Assembly (NCBI GenBank): GCA_041987205.1
Contig: JBHIWX010000001.1
Span: 1-64,000, forward strand
Direction of reading: 5' to 3'
From: BOKV01 sp041987205
Lineage (GTDB): Bacteria; Pseudomonadota; Alphaproteobacteria; Rhizobiales; Rhizobiaceae
DNA length: 64,000 bases
A program made the translations under genes and the position numbers. Shown here one piece after another: positions 32,287 through 41,800 of the stretch. Each line of letters opens with the position of its first letter. Positions within the stretch are counted from its first letter, which is position 1. The notes below the pieces were generated by a model. It saw nothing but the letters and a program-made list of their open reading frames with translations, did not search any database and had not been told where the DNA came from.

Positions 32287-33194
32287 ACAATCGCCTACGC
32301 ATGCGTCATATTCGATGCTTCCTCACCATCGCGGAGAAGGGTTCCGTCACTGCGGCAGCCTCGGACCTGAATTCGTCGCAGCCCGCCGTTTCCCGCTCGC
32401 TCAACGAGCTGGAAGGTATCATCGGCGAAAAGCTCTTCTCGCGGGGTGGCCGCGAATTGGCGTTGACACCGGCGGGTGTCAGACTGCGCCGGCACTTTGA
32501 GGCCGCACTCTTCGAACTGGATGCGGGAACGCGCATCTCGGCTGGCAAGTTCGATCGCCCCAAGGTTTCGGTCGGTATGCTCCCCAATGTCGTGCGCACA
32601 CTCGCAAACAATGCAGCGGCGACATTCAAGGACCGCGAACGCGATGTGGACCTCATACTGCATTGGTCCGACGTACCCGGATTGATAGCCCGCCTTCACA
32701 ACGGCAAGATCGATTTACTTCTCGGTCGATTGCTTGGCCTGGAGCACATGACGGGAGTCAGCTTCGAGCACCTTTATGCCGAGCCGCTGATCTTTGTGGT
32801 AAACTCCGACCACCCCCTGTCCCGGGACCCGGAAAGGGCAACACTTTCCAACATCGACGAAGAACTCGTCATTGTTCCCCTCGGCGAAACGATCATTCGC
32901 CGTGAACTCGACAAGTTCCTGACGGCGCGCGGCATCGAGCGATTTTCCAGGATCATCGAAACCGTTTCGTTCGAATTCGCCCGAAGCTTTCTCACCGCTC
33001 GCAGGGCGGTTGCCTGCCTGCCGCTTGGAGCCGTTCGGCAGGAACTGGCCGACGGGCGTCTGGTTCGTCTGGGTATCCAGGGTGAGGAATTGGTGAGTTC
33101 CGTCGGCATCTCCTATGCCACGGGGCGTGCATTATCGGGATACGCCCAACGCTTTGCCGATGATGTACGTCAGGAGGCCCGTAATCTGATTTGA
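32283..33194 (+). CDS. LysR-family transcriptional regulator (PcaQ/GbpR-like)
   Basis: A 303-residue LysR protein: MRHIRCFLTIAEKGSVTAAASDLNSSQPAVSRSLNELEGIIGEKLF then LTPAGVRLRRH. The wording around the HTH is typical of the PcaQ/GbpR group. The GTG at 32283 was kept because it overlaps the upstream stop; an ATG six codons on is also possible. Downstream, 112 bp away on the same strand, begins the sulfatase / TAXI-TRAP operon, its probable target. Confidence 0.93.
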   Translation: MNNRLRMRHIRCFLTIAEKGSVTAAASDLNSSQPAVSRSLNELEGIIGEKLFSRGGRELALTPAGVRLRRHFEAALFELDAGTRISAGKFDRPKVSVGMLPNVVRTLANNAAATFKDRERDVDLILHWSDVPGLIARLHNGKIDLLLGRLLGLEHMTGVSFEHLYAEPLIFVVNSDHPLSRDPERATLSNIDEELVIVPLGETIIRRELDKFLTARGIERFSRIIETVSFEFARSFLTARRAVACLPLGAVRQELADGRLVRLGIQGEELVSSVGISYATGRALSGYAQRFADDVRQEARNLI

Positions 33195-33306
33195 TATATC
33201 ATTATTGGTATGTCTTTTCGTCAGATTCTATTCCTCAGGGTGAGACCGCTTCTCTAAGCTCAAAAAAAAGCGTGTGGAAACAGCGCGCCTTGAGGAGACG
33301 CGGGAC

Positions 33307-34998
33307 GTGACGAGACCGGGGAATATCCTGTTCATCATGTTTGACCAACTGCGCTGGGATTACCTCAGTTGCTATGGTCATCCGACCTTGAGCACCCCGA
33401 ACATCGACTGGCTGGCCTCCAGAGGCGTGCGCTTCGACAGGGCCTTCATCCAGTCGCCGCTTTGCGGCCCCTCGCGCATGTCGACCTATACCGGTCGCTA
33501 CGTACACAGCCACGGCGCCACCTGGAACAATGTGCCGCTCAAGGTGGGTGAACTGACGCTAGGGGATCACCTGCGCGATATCGGCATGGCGTGCTGGCTG
33601 GTCGGCAAGACGCACATGAAGGCCGATGCAGAGGGGATGGCCCGCCTCGGCCTGGAGCCTGACAGCATTGTCGGCGCCCGCATCGCCGAATGCGGCTTCG
33701 ACGTGTTCGAGCGCGATGACGGCATGCGCCCTGAAGGGCCCGCCGGCCTCTACGACGAAGGCGGGGCGCGGACCTATAACGAGTATCTGCGTTCGAAGGG
33801 CTATGACAGCGACAATCCCTGGCACGACTATGCCAATTCGGGCGTCGACGAGAATAACAACGTACTATCCGGCTGGTTTCTGAAAAACAGCGACCAACCC
33901 GCCAACATCCGCGAGGAGGACAGCGAAACCCCGTACCTCACCAGACGCGGTATCGAGTTCATCGAAAGCCGTGGCGATGCACCGTGGTGCTGCCACCTTT
34001 CCTACATCAAACCGCACTGGCCCTATATCGTGCCGGAACCCTATCTCGACATGTACGGGCCGGCCGACTTCCTTCCGCCGGTTCGCAGCCAGGCCGAGCG
34101 CGATACCGACCAGAGAGTGTATCGCGGCTTCCAGAACGCACCGGTAAGCCGGGCATTCTCTGACGACGAGGTGCGCGAAAAAGTACTCGGCGCCTATATG
34201 GGCCTGATCAAGCAGTGCGACGACCAGATGGGTGTCCTCTTCGAGTGGCTTGAGAGAACCGGGCGCATGAATGACACCATGATCGTCATCACTTCCGATC
34301 ATGGTGATTATCTCGGCGATCACTGGATGGGCGAGAAAACATTCTTCCACGATGCCGCCATCAAGGTGCCACTGATCATCTACGACCCTTCGCCGGAGGC
34401 TGATGCGACGCGTGGCACTGTCAGCGACGCCCTTGTCGAAAGCATCGATCTGGCGCCCACCTTCGTCGAATTTGCCGGCCGCGACCCCAATGGTCTCGAT
34501 CACATACTTGAAGGCCAGTCGCTGTTACCGATGCTTCGCGGCGGCGAGGCGCCGAAACGCGACTATGTGATCTGCGAGTATGACTACTCTGCAAGCCCGC
34601 TTGCCGACCGTCTCGACTTGCATCCCGATCAGGCGCGCCTGTTCATGGTCGCCGACAAACGCTGGAAGCTGATCCACTTCGAAAGCGGCGATCGTCCCAT
34701 GCTTTTCGATCTGACTTCGGACCCGCAGGAGCTGGTCGACCTTGGCAACAGCGAGGACCATGCCGAAATAATTGAAGCCATGCACCAGAGGCTGTTCGAG
34801 TGGGCGCGCCGGCCCGCCGCGCGCACGACCATGTCGAACAACGCCCTGCGAGCCTCGCGTGGCAAGGCGGCGCGCAAGGGCGTTCTGATCGGGATCGTCG
34901 ACGAGGGAGAACTGTCGCCGGAACTTACGGCGAAATATGTCGGGCGAACCGCACGCAATGTGCGCGGCGGCGCCCATCGAACTGCCGCCGCAAAATAG
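33307..34998 (+). CDS. Sulfatase-family hydrolase (arylsulfatase / phosphonate monoester hydrolase type)
   Basis: A 563-residue alkaline-phosphatase-superfamily enzyme. Metal ligand Asp is in NILFIMFDQLRWD; the formylglycine motif C53-GPSR in SPLCGPSRMSTYTGR keeps the full C-x-P-S-R signature; SDHGDYLGDHWMGEK supplies the later metal ligands. HLSYIKPHWPYIVPEPY and the PMH-like overall layout leave sulfate ester and phosphonate/phosphate diester hydrolysis both open. There is no signal peptide, so it acts in the cytoplasm. The GTG at 33307 follows GAGGAGA and was preferred to GTG 33274. It precedes a TAXI-TRAP importer by 46 bp, which probably brings in its substrate. Confidence 0.9.
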   Translation: MTRPGNILFIMFDQLRWDYLSCYGHPTLSTPNIDWLASRGVRFDRAFIQSPLCGPSRMSTYTGRYVHSHGATWNNVPLKVGELTLGDHLRDIGMACWLVGKTHMKADAEGMARLGLEPDSIVGARIAECGFDVFERDDGMRPEGPAGLYDEGGARTYNEYLRSKGYDSDNPWHDYANSGVDENNNVLSGWFLKNSDQPANIREEDSETPYLTRRGIEFIESRGDAPWCCHLSYIKPHWPYIVPEPYLDMYGPADFLPPVRSQAERDTDQRVYRGFQNAPVSRAFSDDEVREKVLGAYMGLIKQCDDQMGVLFEWLERTGRMNDTMIVITSDHGDYLGDHWMGEKTFFHDAAIKVPLIIYDPSPEADATRGTVSDALVESIDLAPTFVEFAGRDPNGLDHILEGQSLLPMLRGGEAPKRDYVICEYDYSASPLADRLDLHPDQARLFMVADKRWKLIHFESGDRPMLFDLTSDPQELVDLGNSEDHAEIIEAMHQRLFEWARRPAARTTMSNNALRASRGKAARKGVLIGIVDEGELSPELTAKYVGRTARNVRGGAHRTAAAK

Positions 34999-35044
34999 CG
35001 GTGGCAACAGGCAGCATCAAACTGCCGCACCAAGGGAGGAGAGA

Positions 35045-36109
35045 ATGAAGCATATCATCAAATCCGCGCTGGTTGCGCTGGGCGTTGCAAGCGCCCTCGG
35101 CTTCGCGGCAACCGGCGCTCACGCGCAGGCCAATCTGACGGCCGAGACCTCAAGTCCCGGCAACTCGCCACATCTGAGTACGGTGCATCTGGCAGACGTT
35201 CTTTCTCGTGACAGCATCGCCAATATCCAGGTTCAGGAAGGCCAGACCGCCACCAACTCAATCGTCAATATCGCCGAGGGCAAGACAGACATAGCCTCGG
35301 TTCCCACCGTCCTTCACTTCCTGCTCGAACACGGCCGTGGCCCGTTCTCCAAGATCGGCGAAGAGGGTGACGCGATGGCCGACAAGGTAATGGCGCTGTT
35401 CACCTACAATGCCGGCGCATACGGTCTGATGAGCCATGTTTCGACCGGCATCAAGAGCTATGCGGACCTCAAGAACAAGACGGTCTGGAACGGCCCGCCG
35501 CGTGGCGCCGCGCTGACCGTTGGCCGCCAGACAATCCTGCTCGGATCCAGCGGATATGAAGACGGAAAGGACTACAAGGGCTTTCAGACGAACTGGGGTG
35601 AATTGCCGACAGTCCTCGTTGACGGGTCCGCCGACGCGATCATGGTCCCCCTCACCTTTCCGTCCGACCGCGTGACCACGGCCCTGGCCGCCGGCGAGGT
35701 CAACATCATCTCGATGCCGAAAGAAGTGTTCGAGAGCGAGGGTGTCCAGAAATTCCTCTCCGCACCCGGCAATTCGCCGATCGTGATCAAGGAGGAAGAC
35801 ATGGGATATGGCGCCGATCAGGGCGTCCACCTGGTCTCCGAAGACGGCGTTTTCCGTTCACCCGGCGTGCCCTTCGCGGCGATGGTTCGCGCCGATCTCG
35901 ACAAGGATCTCGTCAAGCAGATGGTCGCGGCCTACATCAAGTCCATTCCGGAATTGAAGCAGCGCGCACCCTACGCAAGGAACGTCAATTTCGACGTCGT
36001 GGACAAGGTGACCACGGGTTTCTGCGGCGGCCTGACGCTCAAATATCATCCCGGTGCCGTCGAGGCATGGAAAGAAGCCGGTTACGATATTCCCGACTGC
36101 GCACAATAA
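35045..36109 (+). CDS. TAXI-family TRAP transporter solute receptor (second copy)
   Basis: A 354-residue periplasmic receptor. The signal peptide ends ATGAHAQ, followed by NLTAETSSPGNSPHLSTVHLADVL, QEGQTATNSIVNIAEGKTD, VWNGPPRGAAL and a C-terminal LTLKYHPGAVEAWKEAGYD. The start follows AAGGGAGGAGAGA. It is similar to the first TAXI receptor along its whole length, so both belong to one subgroup. It is coupled to its permease through a 10-bp stem-loop. With the sulfatase gene upstream, the ligand may be a sulfate or phosphate ester; this is inference. Confidence 0.94.
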   Translation: MKHIIKSALVALGVASALGFAATGAHAQANLTAETSSPGNSPHLSTVHLADVLSRDSIANIQVQEGQTATNSIVNIAEGKTDIASVPTVLHFLLEHGRGPFSKIGEEGDAMADKVMALFTYNAGAYGLMSHVSTGIKSYADLKNKTVWNGPPRGAALTVGRQTILLGSSGYEDGKDYKGFQTNWGELPTVLVDGSADAIMVPLTFPSDRVTTALAAGEVNIISMPKEVFESEGVQKFLSAPGNSPIVIKEEDMGYGADQGVHLVSEDGVFRSPGVPFAAMVRADLDKDLVKQMVAAYIKSIPELKQRAPYARNVNFDVVDKVTTGFCGGLTLKYHPGAVEAWKEAGYDIPDCAQ

Positions 36110-36117
36110 GTAAGTAT

Positions 36118-36144
36118 CGGACGGAGGCGAACGACCTCCGTCCG
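36118..36144 (+). other. Stem-loop between TRAP receptor and permease genes
   Basis: CGGACGGAGG, loop CGAACGA, CCTCCGTCCG: a perfect 10-bp stem 8 bases after the receptor stop, with no U tract. This is the usual place for an RNA element that protects receptor mRNA and lowers permease expression. Confidence 0.65.
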
Positions 36145-36163
36145 CCATTTCCGGGCAAACCAG

Positions 36164-38551
36164 ATGACAGCGTCGGAAACCTCCGACATCAATATCACGC
36201 GAATGAAACTGACTGCCCGCATCCTCGGGCTGGTCTTGGTCACCATTGGCCTTCTCAATACGACACCTTCAATTCCCGGACTGGACGGCTTCTTTCAGAA
36301 TCTGGCCGACGATCCGTCGTTCGCGATCCGCAAATTCCCCTATGAGTGGCTCTACCCCATCGCCTTCATTCTGATGATGCTGATCGTCGCGCTGACCCAT
36401 TCGTTCTGGGCCCACTACGCCACTACCGGAGCAAGCATCACCAGGCGTCGGCTGGGCGTGTTCATGGACTTTGCCCTGGTGGCGATGGCGTTCGCCATAT
36501 CGCTTTCCTACGTGATCGAGATCGACTCGATCTGTCTGATTGACCAGTTCACCGGCGAACGCGCCGAACTTATCGCCAGGGCACTGGAGGAGGAAAAATC
36601 CTTCGCCGAGCTCTATGGCCTGCCCGCGCCGACATCGGTGGACGATCCGGCGTGCATCAATACGCTCGGGATATGGATTTTTGCGATTGTCGGCGCGGCT
36701 GTCGCGACCTTCCTCGCCTACAATATTCGTGTGTGGGGTTTCCCGCTGGTCGCCGTCGCGATCCTGATCGCAACCTATACCCTGGTGACCGTCGCGGTAT
36801 GGTACTTCCTCGGCGCCGAAGACATGAACAAGTACCTGATCACCAAGCTTGGTGGCGAACCGCGCAACCTGATGGATGGCCGGCCGAACGTCGAGGACAT
36901 CCTGACCAACAACTCCCAGGGAATCCTCGGACGGTTCATGGGCATTCTGTTGTCCACTGTCTTTCCCTATATCGTGCTCGGATCGCTGTTCGGCATTTCC
37001 GCCGGCGGGCAATCCCTGATCAAGCTCGCCTTTCTGTGGACACGCAAAATGCGCGGCGGACCGGCGCATGCCGCGGTTGTCGCGTCAGCACTGTTCGGCA
37101 CGATATCGGGCGGCCCCGTCACCAATGTTCTCTCGACGGGCGTCCTCACCATCCCGATGATGATGAAGCGCGGCTTCAACAAGGTCTTCGCAGGTGGTGT
37201 CGAGGCAGCGGCTTCATCCGGCGGCCAGATCATGCCGCCTGTCATGGGAGTGGCAGCGTTCGTGCTGGCGGCCATGACGGTCGTCCCCTATCGCGAAGTC
37301 ATCATCGCCGCGATCATACCCTCGATTGCCTATTTCGGCTGCCTGTTCCTCACCGTGGTCTTCCAGGCGCGCAAGCTGAATATTCAGGCGGTGGGCGAGA
37401 AGACGCCCGACATGATGCTGACCCGGCAAGACAAGCTCAACCTTCTGATGATCTTCGGCCCCATCCTGCTGATCCTGGCCCTGCTCATCACCCCGAAGGA
37501 AGCAGTCGGCTGCGGCCCGATCGGCGCCTGGTTTGGAGTTCAAACAGAGTTTGTCGAAGGAACTTGCCGCGCGCTTGAATTGCCCTTCCTGTTCAAGCTG
37601 TTCCAGAACTCTGCCGGCGACGCCGGCTCGGCGGGCTGGTGGGCAGTGGCGCTGTTGTGCTGCCTCTTCTTCCTCGACCGCGGCGTTCGCGCCCGGCCCT
37701 CGCAACTCATCGGTGCGCTGGCTGATGCAGGGATACTGATCTCGACACTCTACCTTATGTTCCTCTCGGTATCGGTCATCGATTTCTGCCTCAATTTCAC
37801 CGGTCTGTCCGGCTTCATCGCGCGCGACGTTCTCGGCGTCCTGCGAAGCTTCGGCCCCGAGCTCGAATCGGGAGGCATATTCCTGTTCGCCGCCCTGTTC
37901 GTGACCATGCTGCTGGCGATACTGCTCGGCATGGGCATGCCAACCGTTCCGGCCTATGTGAACGTTGCGTTGCTCATGGGACCGCTCGTCACGGGTCTCG
38001 GGATCGCGACATTCACGGCCAACATGTTCATCTTCTTCTTTGCAGTAGCATCTGCAATCACACCGCCGGTTGCGGTCGCCGCTTTCGCCGCCGCCTCGAT
38101 CACCAAGGCCGACCCGATGGCGACCGGTCTTGCGGCCGTGCGCGCCGGCTTTGTGATTTTCTTCGTCCCCTTCGTGTTTGCCTTCTATCCCGAACTGCTT
38201 CTGATCGATGCGGCAAAGTTCGATCCCGCCTCGCCAACCAGTGCGCAAGTCTTTCTCGACGGCTATGGCGCGGGAATCGACTGGCTCCAGCTGTCCGAAA
38301 TCCTGCTGCGCCTCGCACTCAGCCTTTACCTGATGTCGAGCGCATTAGCCCGCTACGACATGAAGGCATTGAGACTGCCCCAGGCGCTCATCCGCATCGT
38401 GCTTGCAATTGCGGTCTTGTCGCGTTCACCGGAAATATTCGTACCGGCCTGCGCCGTGGCCGTCGCGTTACTGGCATGGCACTTCTTCACATCGATCGGC
38501 ACGGCTGGAATATCACCCCGGCAAAAAGAGTCCGAACCTGTTGGTGAATAG
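36164..38551 (+). CDS. TAXI-type TRAP transporter permease (fused small and large subunits)
   Basis: A 795-residue membrane protein with about 16-18 helices, the fused DctQM form typical of TAXI systems. The first 200 residues supply the small-subunit-like helices. The DctM core has GSLFGISAGGQSLIKLAF, ASALFGTISGGPVTNVLSTG, GGVEAAASSGGQIMPPVMG and ILLGMGMPTVPAYVNVALL. The ATG at 36164 has a poor ribosome site, and an ATG at 36203 is an alternative start. It pairs with the receptor just upstream. Its first 80 residues identify the truncated gene at 250-503. Confidence 0.94.
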   Translation: MTASETSDINITRMKLTARILGLVLVTIGLLNTTPSIPGLDGFFQNLADDPSFAIRKFPYEWLYPIAFILMMLIVALTHSFWAHYATTGASITRRRLGVFMDFALVAMAFAISLSYVIEIDSICLIDQFTGERAELIARALEEEKSFAELYGLPAPTSVDDPACINTLGIWIFAIVGAAVATFLAYNIRVWGFPLVAVAILIATYTLVTVAVWYFLGAEDMNKYLITKLGGEPRNLMDGRPNVEDILTNNSQGILGRFMGILLSTVFPYIVLGSLFGISAGGQSLIKLAFLWTRKMRGGPAHAAVVASALFGTISGGPVTNVLSTGVLTIPMMMKRGFNKVFAGGVEAAASSGGQIMPPVMGVAAFVLAAMTVVPYREVIIAAIIPSIAYFGCLFLTVVFQARKLNIQAVGEKTPDMMLTRQDKLNLLMIFGPILLILALLITPKEAVGCGPIGAWFGVQTEFVEGTCRALELPFLFKLFQNSAGDAGSAGWWAVALLCCLFFLDRGVRARPSQLIGALADAGILISTLYLMFLSVSVIDFCLNFTGLSGFIARDVLGVLRSFGPELESGGIFLFAALFVTMLLAILLGMGMPTVPAYVNVALLMGPLVTGLGIATFTANMFIFFFAVASAITPPVAVAAFAAASITKADPMATGLAAVRAGFVIFFVPFVFAFYPELLLIDAAKFDPASPTSAQVFLDGYGAGIDWLQLSEILLRLALSLYLMSSALARYDMKALRLPQALIRIVLAIAVLSRSPEIFVPACAVAVALLAWHFFTSIGTAGISPRQKESEPVGE

Positions 38552-38610
38552 TGTTCCGGCTGACAGGCTTCCCGGTTTCCAGATGATTTTTGGCTGATAT
38601 TTTCCGGTAA

Positions 38611-38805
38611 TCATGACTGCGCATCCACCTGTACGAACTTGTCGGCCCACTCGATCGCGTTGACGGGAGAATTGTTGGAAGCCTTGGTGTAGAGCTCGGT
38701 AGCGGCGATGCTCGCGTGCCCAAGAAGGTGCAGAACGAGCCTCGTATCCACCCCCTCCTCGACAAGCAGTGTTGCCAAGGAGTGTCCAAACCTGTGAGGG
38801 GCAAG
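38611..38805 (-). pseudogene. Tyrosine recombinase C-terminal remnant (left copy)
   Basis: The frame reads APHRFGHSLATLLVEEGVDTRLVLHLLGHASIAATELYTKASNN, the catalytic end of a phage-type integrase (H-x-x-R box as HRFGH, then LLGH and the Tyr in ELYTK). The usual HRFRH has lost its Arg (HRFGH), and everything upstream is absent. Its end is 27 bp from the 3' end of the CHAT gene. The same 3' end recurs at 51513-51700 in the same orientation. Confidence 0.85.
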
Positions 38806-38831
38806 GATCACTTTCGGGGACTCAGATCGCT

Positions 38832-41800
38832 TTATCGCGACATAGCGCCAACAAGCTGGAAGGCCCCCCAACTCGCCGGATGGGCGAATTCAGGTTCGCC
38901 CGATTTCCCCGCGATCATGGCCTCCTGCGCTTCCCGCAAGGTTTTCGACCATTTGTCCAGGTCATCCCGGCCCGTCCGTTGATTGGCATAGGCGCGTACC
39001 ATGCCAGTGGTCAGTGCCACGCTGGGGATGGAGGGGATTTCCCAATGCGTGGCCAGCACGTTATGGGCGCCTGCGGTGAAGAACGCCCTGGCCAGTCCCG
39101 AGAGGCCATCTGCCAGCGGCCGCCCGTCAGACGTTGCGGTGTCGCAGGCAGACAGGATCACAAGCTGCGCATTCAGCGAGAGCTTCGAAATCTCGCTCAT
39201 GGATAGAAATCCGTCATCATCGGTCGACCCCGTTTCCGGTGGGGTGAGTACGAGACCGGGCTCGCTATCCTGGAATATCTGGCCTGCAAGAACACCATGC
39301 GTTGCAAATGCAATGATGTCGAAGCCGGCAAGATCCCGCTCCTTGATGGTGGATTCCGACGCGTCCCGGCGCACGAGCAAATCGCCGTGCCCGCGATCAA
39401 AATGCTGACCCAGCTCCTTGAGCTCGTCCTGGGTCTCGGGAAGCGACGGAAGTGAACGCAGCAACTCGACATCCGCAACACGGTCACGCGCCGGCAGCTC
39501 ATCCAGACTGATACCGCTTCGCGAAACCCCGGAGGAATTCAGGATCGGATCCCCAATACCCAAAAAATTGAACTCGGCGACAGCCTTGTCCGGCCCCTGT
39601 GCGGGTGATGCAAAAGTCCCCAGACCCGGCGTCCGGGTCTCGGCAGTGCTGAGCGCAAGCCATGAAATCCGGGCAGAGCCAATGGTATCGAGCGTCAGGG
39701 TCTCCATCTCGGGTGGCTTCGTAACCAGAATGCCCAATGGCATTGCCTGAAGCGGTCCCGAAACCAAGCTTATGATGCGGTCGGAATCCGCAACCACCGG
39801 GCCCAGAGACCCGAACAGGCGCTGATAGAGCTTGTAGGCGTCGCCCACCGGAAAGTCTGGAAATTCACCCCGCCCCAGATCGATGCCGCTTCGTATGTTG
39901 ATCACGGCAGCTTCCAGGGAAGCTCGTCCCAGATCGCTAACGTGAGATCGCAAGACCGCCTGGCTGTCGACCGTCACAATCACGGAAACGTCGTCCTCGG
40001 TCTGGATGAGCACCAGCACTTCACCCGCGTCGAGTTCCTTGGCAAATTCGTCTTGTGACGGGAGCGAAGCACCGGAAAACGCCGACGTATCCGGATCAAA
40101 GCCTGCTTCCCGCAATTTGCCTTCGATTGCTGCCATTTCTGATCGTTTGATCCCGATGGCCCGGGTAATGCCCGTCGGCACGATCAACCATTCCTGCTGG
40201 CGTGCCGCAGCTTCTAGAAGATCGATTTCAAACAACAATGATTGCTGGCGCTGAACCAGTCCCGAGACGCCGAGCCTGTCCATCTCGCGCTGAAGCAGCG
40301 TCACCTGGAGTGCGGCGGCGGTGTCGCTCAGCGCGGCGATCTGCATCATCCGGAAGCCTTGGCGATGCATGTCGGCTGCAACCGCTTTATCGGACGGTTC
40401 CGCGGTTATGAGAAGGCGGGCCAGTTTTCTGATTGTCGGGCGCAGCACCCGAAGTGAGCCCACTGCATCCGGACCGCCGACACGCCACTCGCGGTTCAGC
40501 TTTTGCGTTACCATCGTCGTTGCTTCGCGCAACTCGTCGGAAAACGCAGTCAGTGGCTCTGACCCCGTCCGCAATTCGGCAAGCCTTACCAGACCGGGGG
40601 CAACTAGCGTTGCCATGTTCGCCGACATGGCATCATCATAATTGCGCTTCTCGTCGCCGTAGCCGTAGAACCAGAACCTCGCCACCCTTTCGAGGGCAGC
40701 CTGCTCGGCGATGGCGTAGCCATTGTCGCCCAGCGCTGTTGCGAAATCGACGGCGACACAAAGCGTACCGAGATAGTCGCCGAACTCTCCGGCGAATTCG
40801 ATGTAGGACCCCAGCGTACGATCAACTTGCGTTCTTGCGCCCGATAATGTGCTCGCCGTCACCAGCTCCATGATGGCTCGTGTCTGGTCCGAACCTGTGA
40901 CGATCAGACCGCTCAAGGCAGCCGAAACGGAGCTGTGGCGCGCGGCGCGCAACTGACGGCTGGCGGATGGTTGAAACACAGAGCGATCGACGAGGCGCCT
41001 CTGCTCACGCGTCAGCGCATCTTCCGGCGCCATCTGCATCAGCAGGTAGGCATACCCCCGGTGGGAAGCCAAATCCTGCTGCGTGGACAATGTCGTAATT
41101 AAATCCGCAATCGGGGAAAGCAGTGTGGCGATGCATTGATCGCAGTCGTCACGCCTGAGCGTTTCACTCGCCAGTTGCCACAGCAATTCGACTGCGGTTA
41201 CGGCAGAGTCTGTCACATTGCCGGAGGAATTGGCCCGTTTCAGGTACGCGACTGCGTGTTCGAACTGCCCCCTGGCACGCGAAAACTCCAGCAGCGAAAC
41301 TGCAACGGATGCTTCAAGCGCATGATAGGCCGCGAGTTGATTGGGCGTGAGTTGCGGGCCAACTTCCGGCAATGTTGCACGCAGGGATGCCAGTTCGGTG
41401 GCGACGGCCGAGGCGCCTCCCTGGCGCCAGTTGAAAACCGCCATCTGCAGGCCCTGCTGGAAGACGATGTCGCGTCTGTCCCCGGCGTATTTCTCCGCAT
41501 ATTTTTTGGCGCTTCGGCCCAGCAAATATCCGGTCTGGGCCATGTTGCCCCGCGCGGTGACTTCCACGCCGCTCTCCAGATATCCCAGGGCTGGAGAGTC
41601 GGACGACCCGGAAAACCAGTTTGGTCCCGCATTCAGGATATCCAGCACCTGCTCGAACACCTCCGGCGAGCGGACAGTCGCATCGGCGAGCAAGACAAAG
41701 AACCATTGGACCGCTGCGAAATCCCCGGTAATTCCGCCTTCCTTGGCGGATGCTATCAGCCAGTAATCGCGCCAGCGCTCGGCTTGCTCCAATTGTCCCC

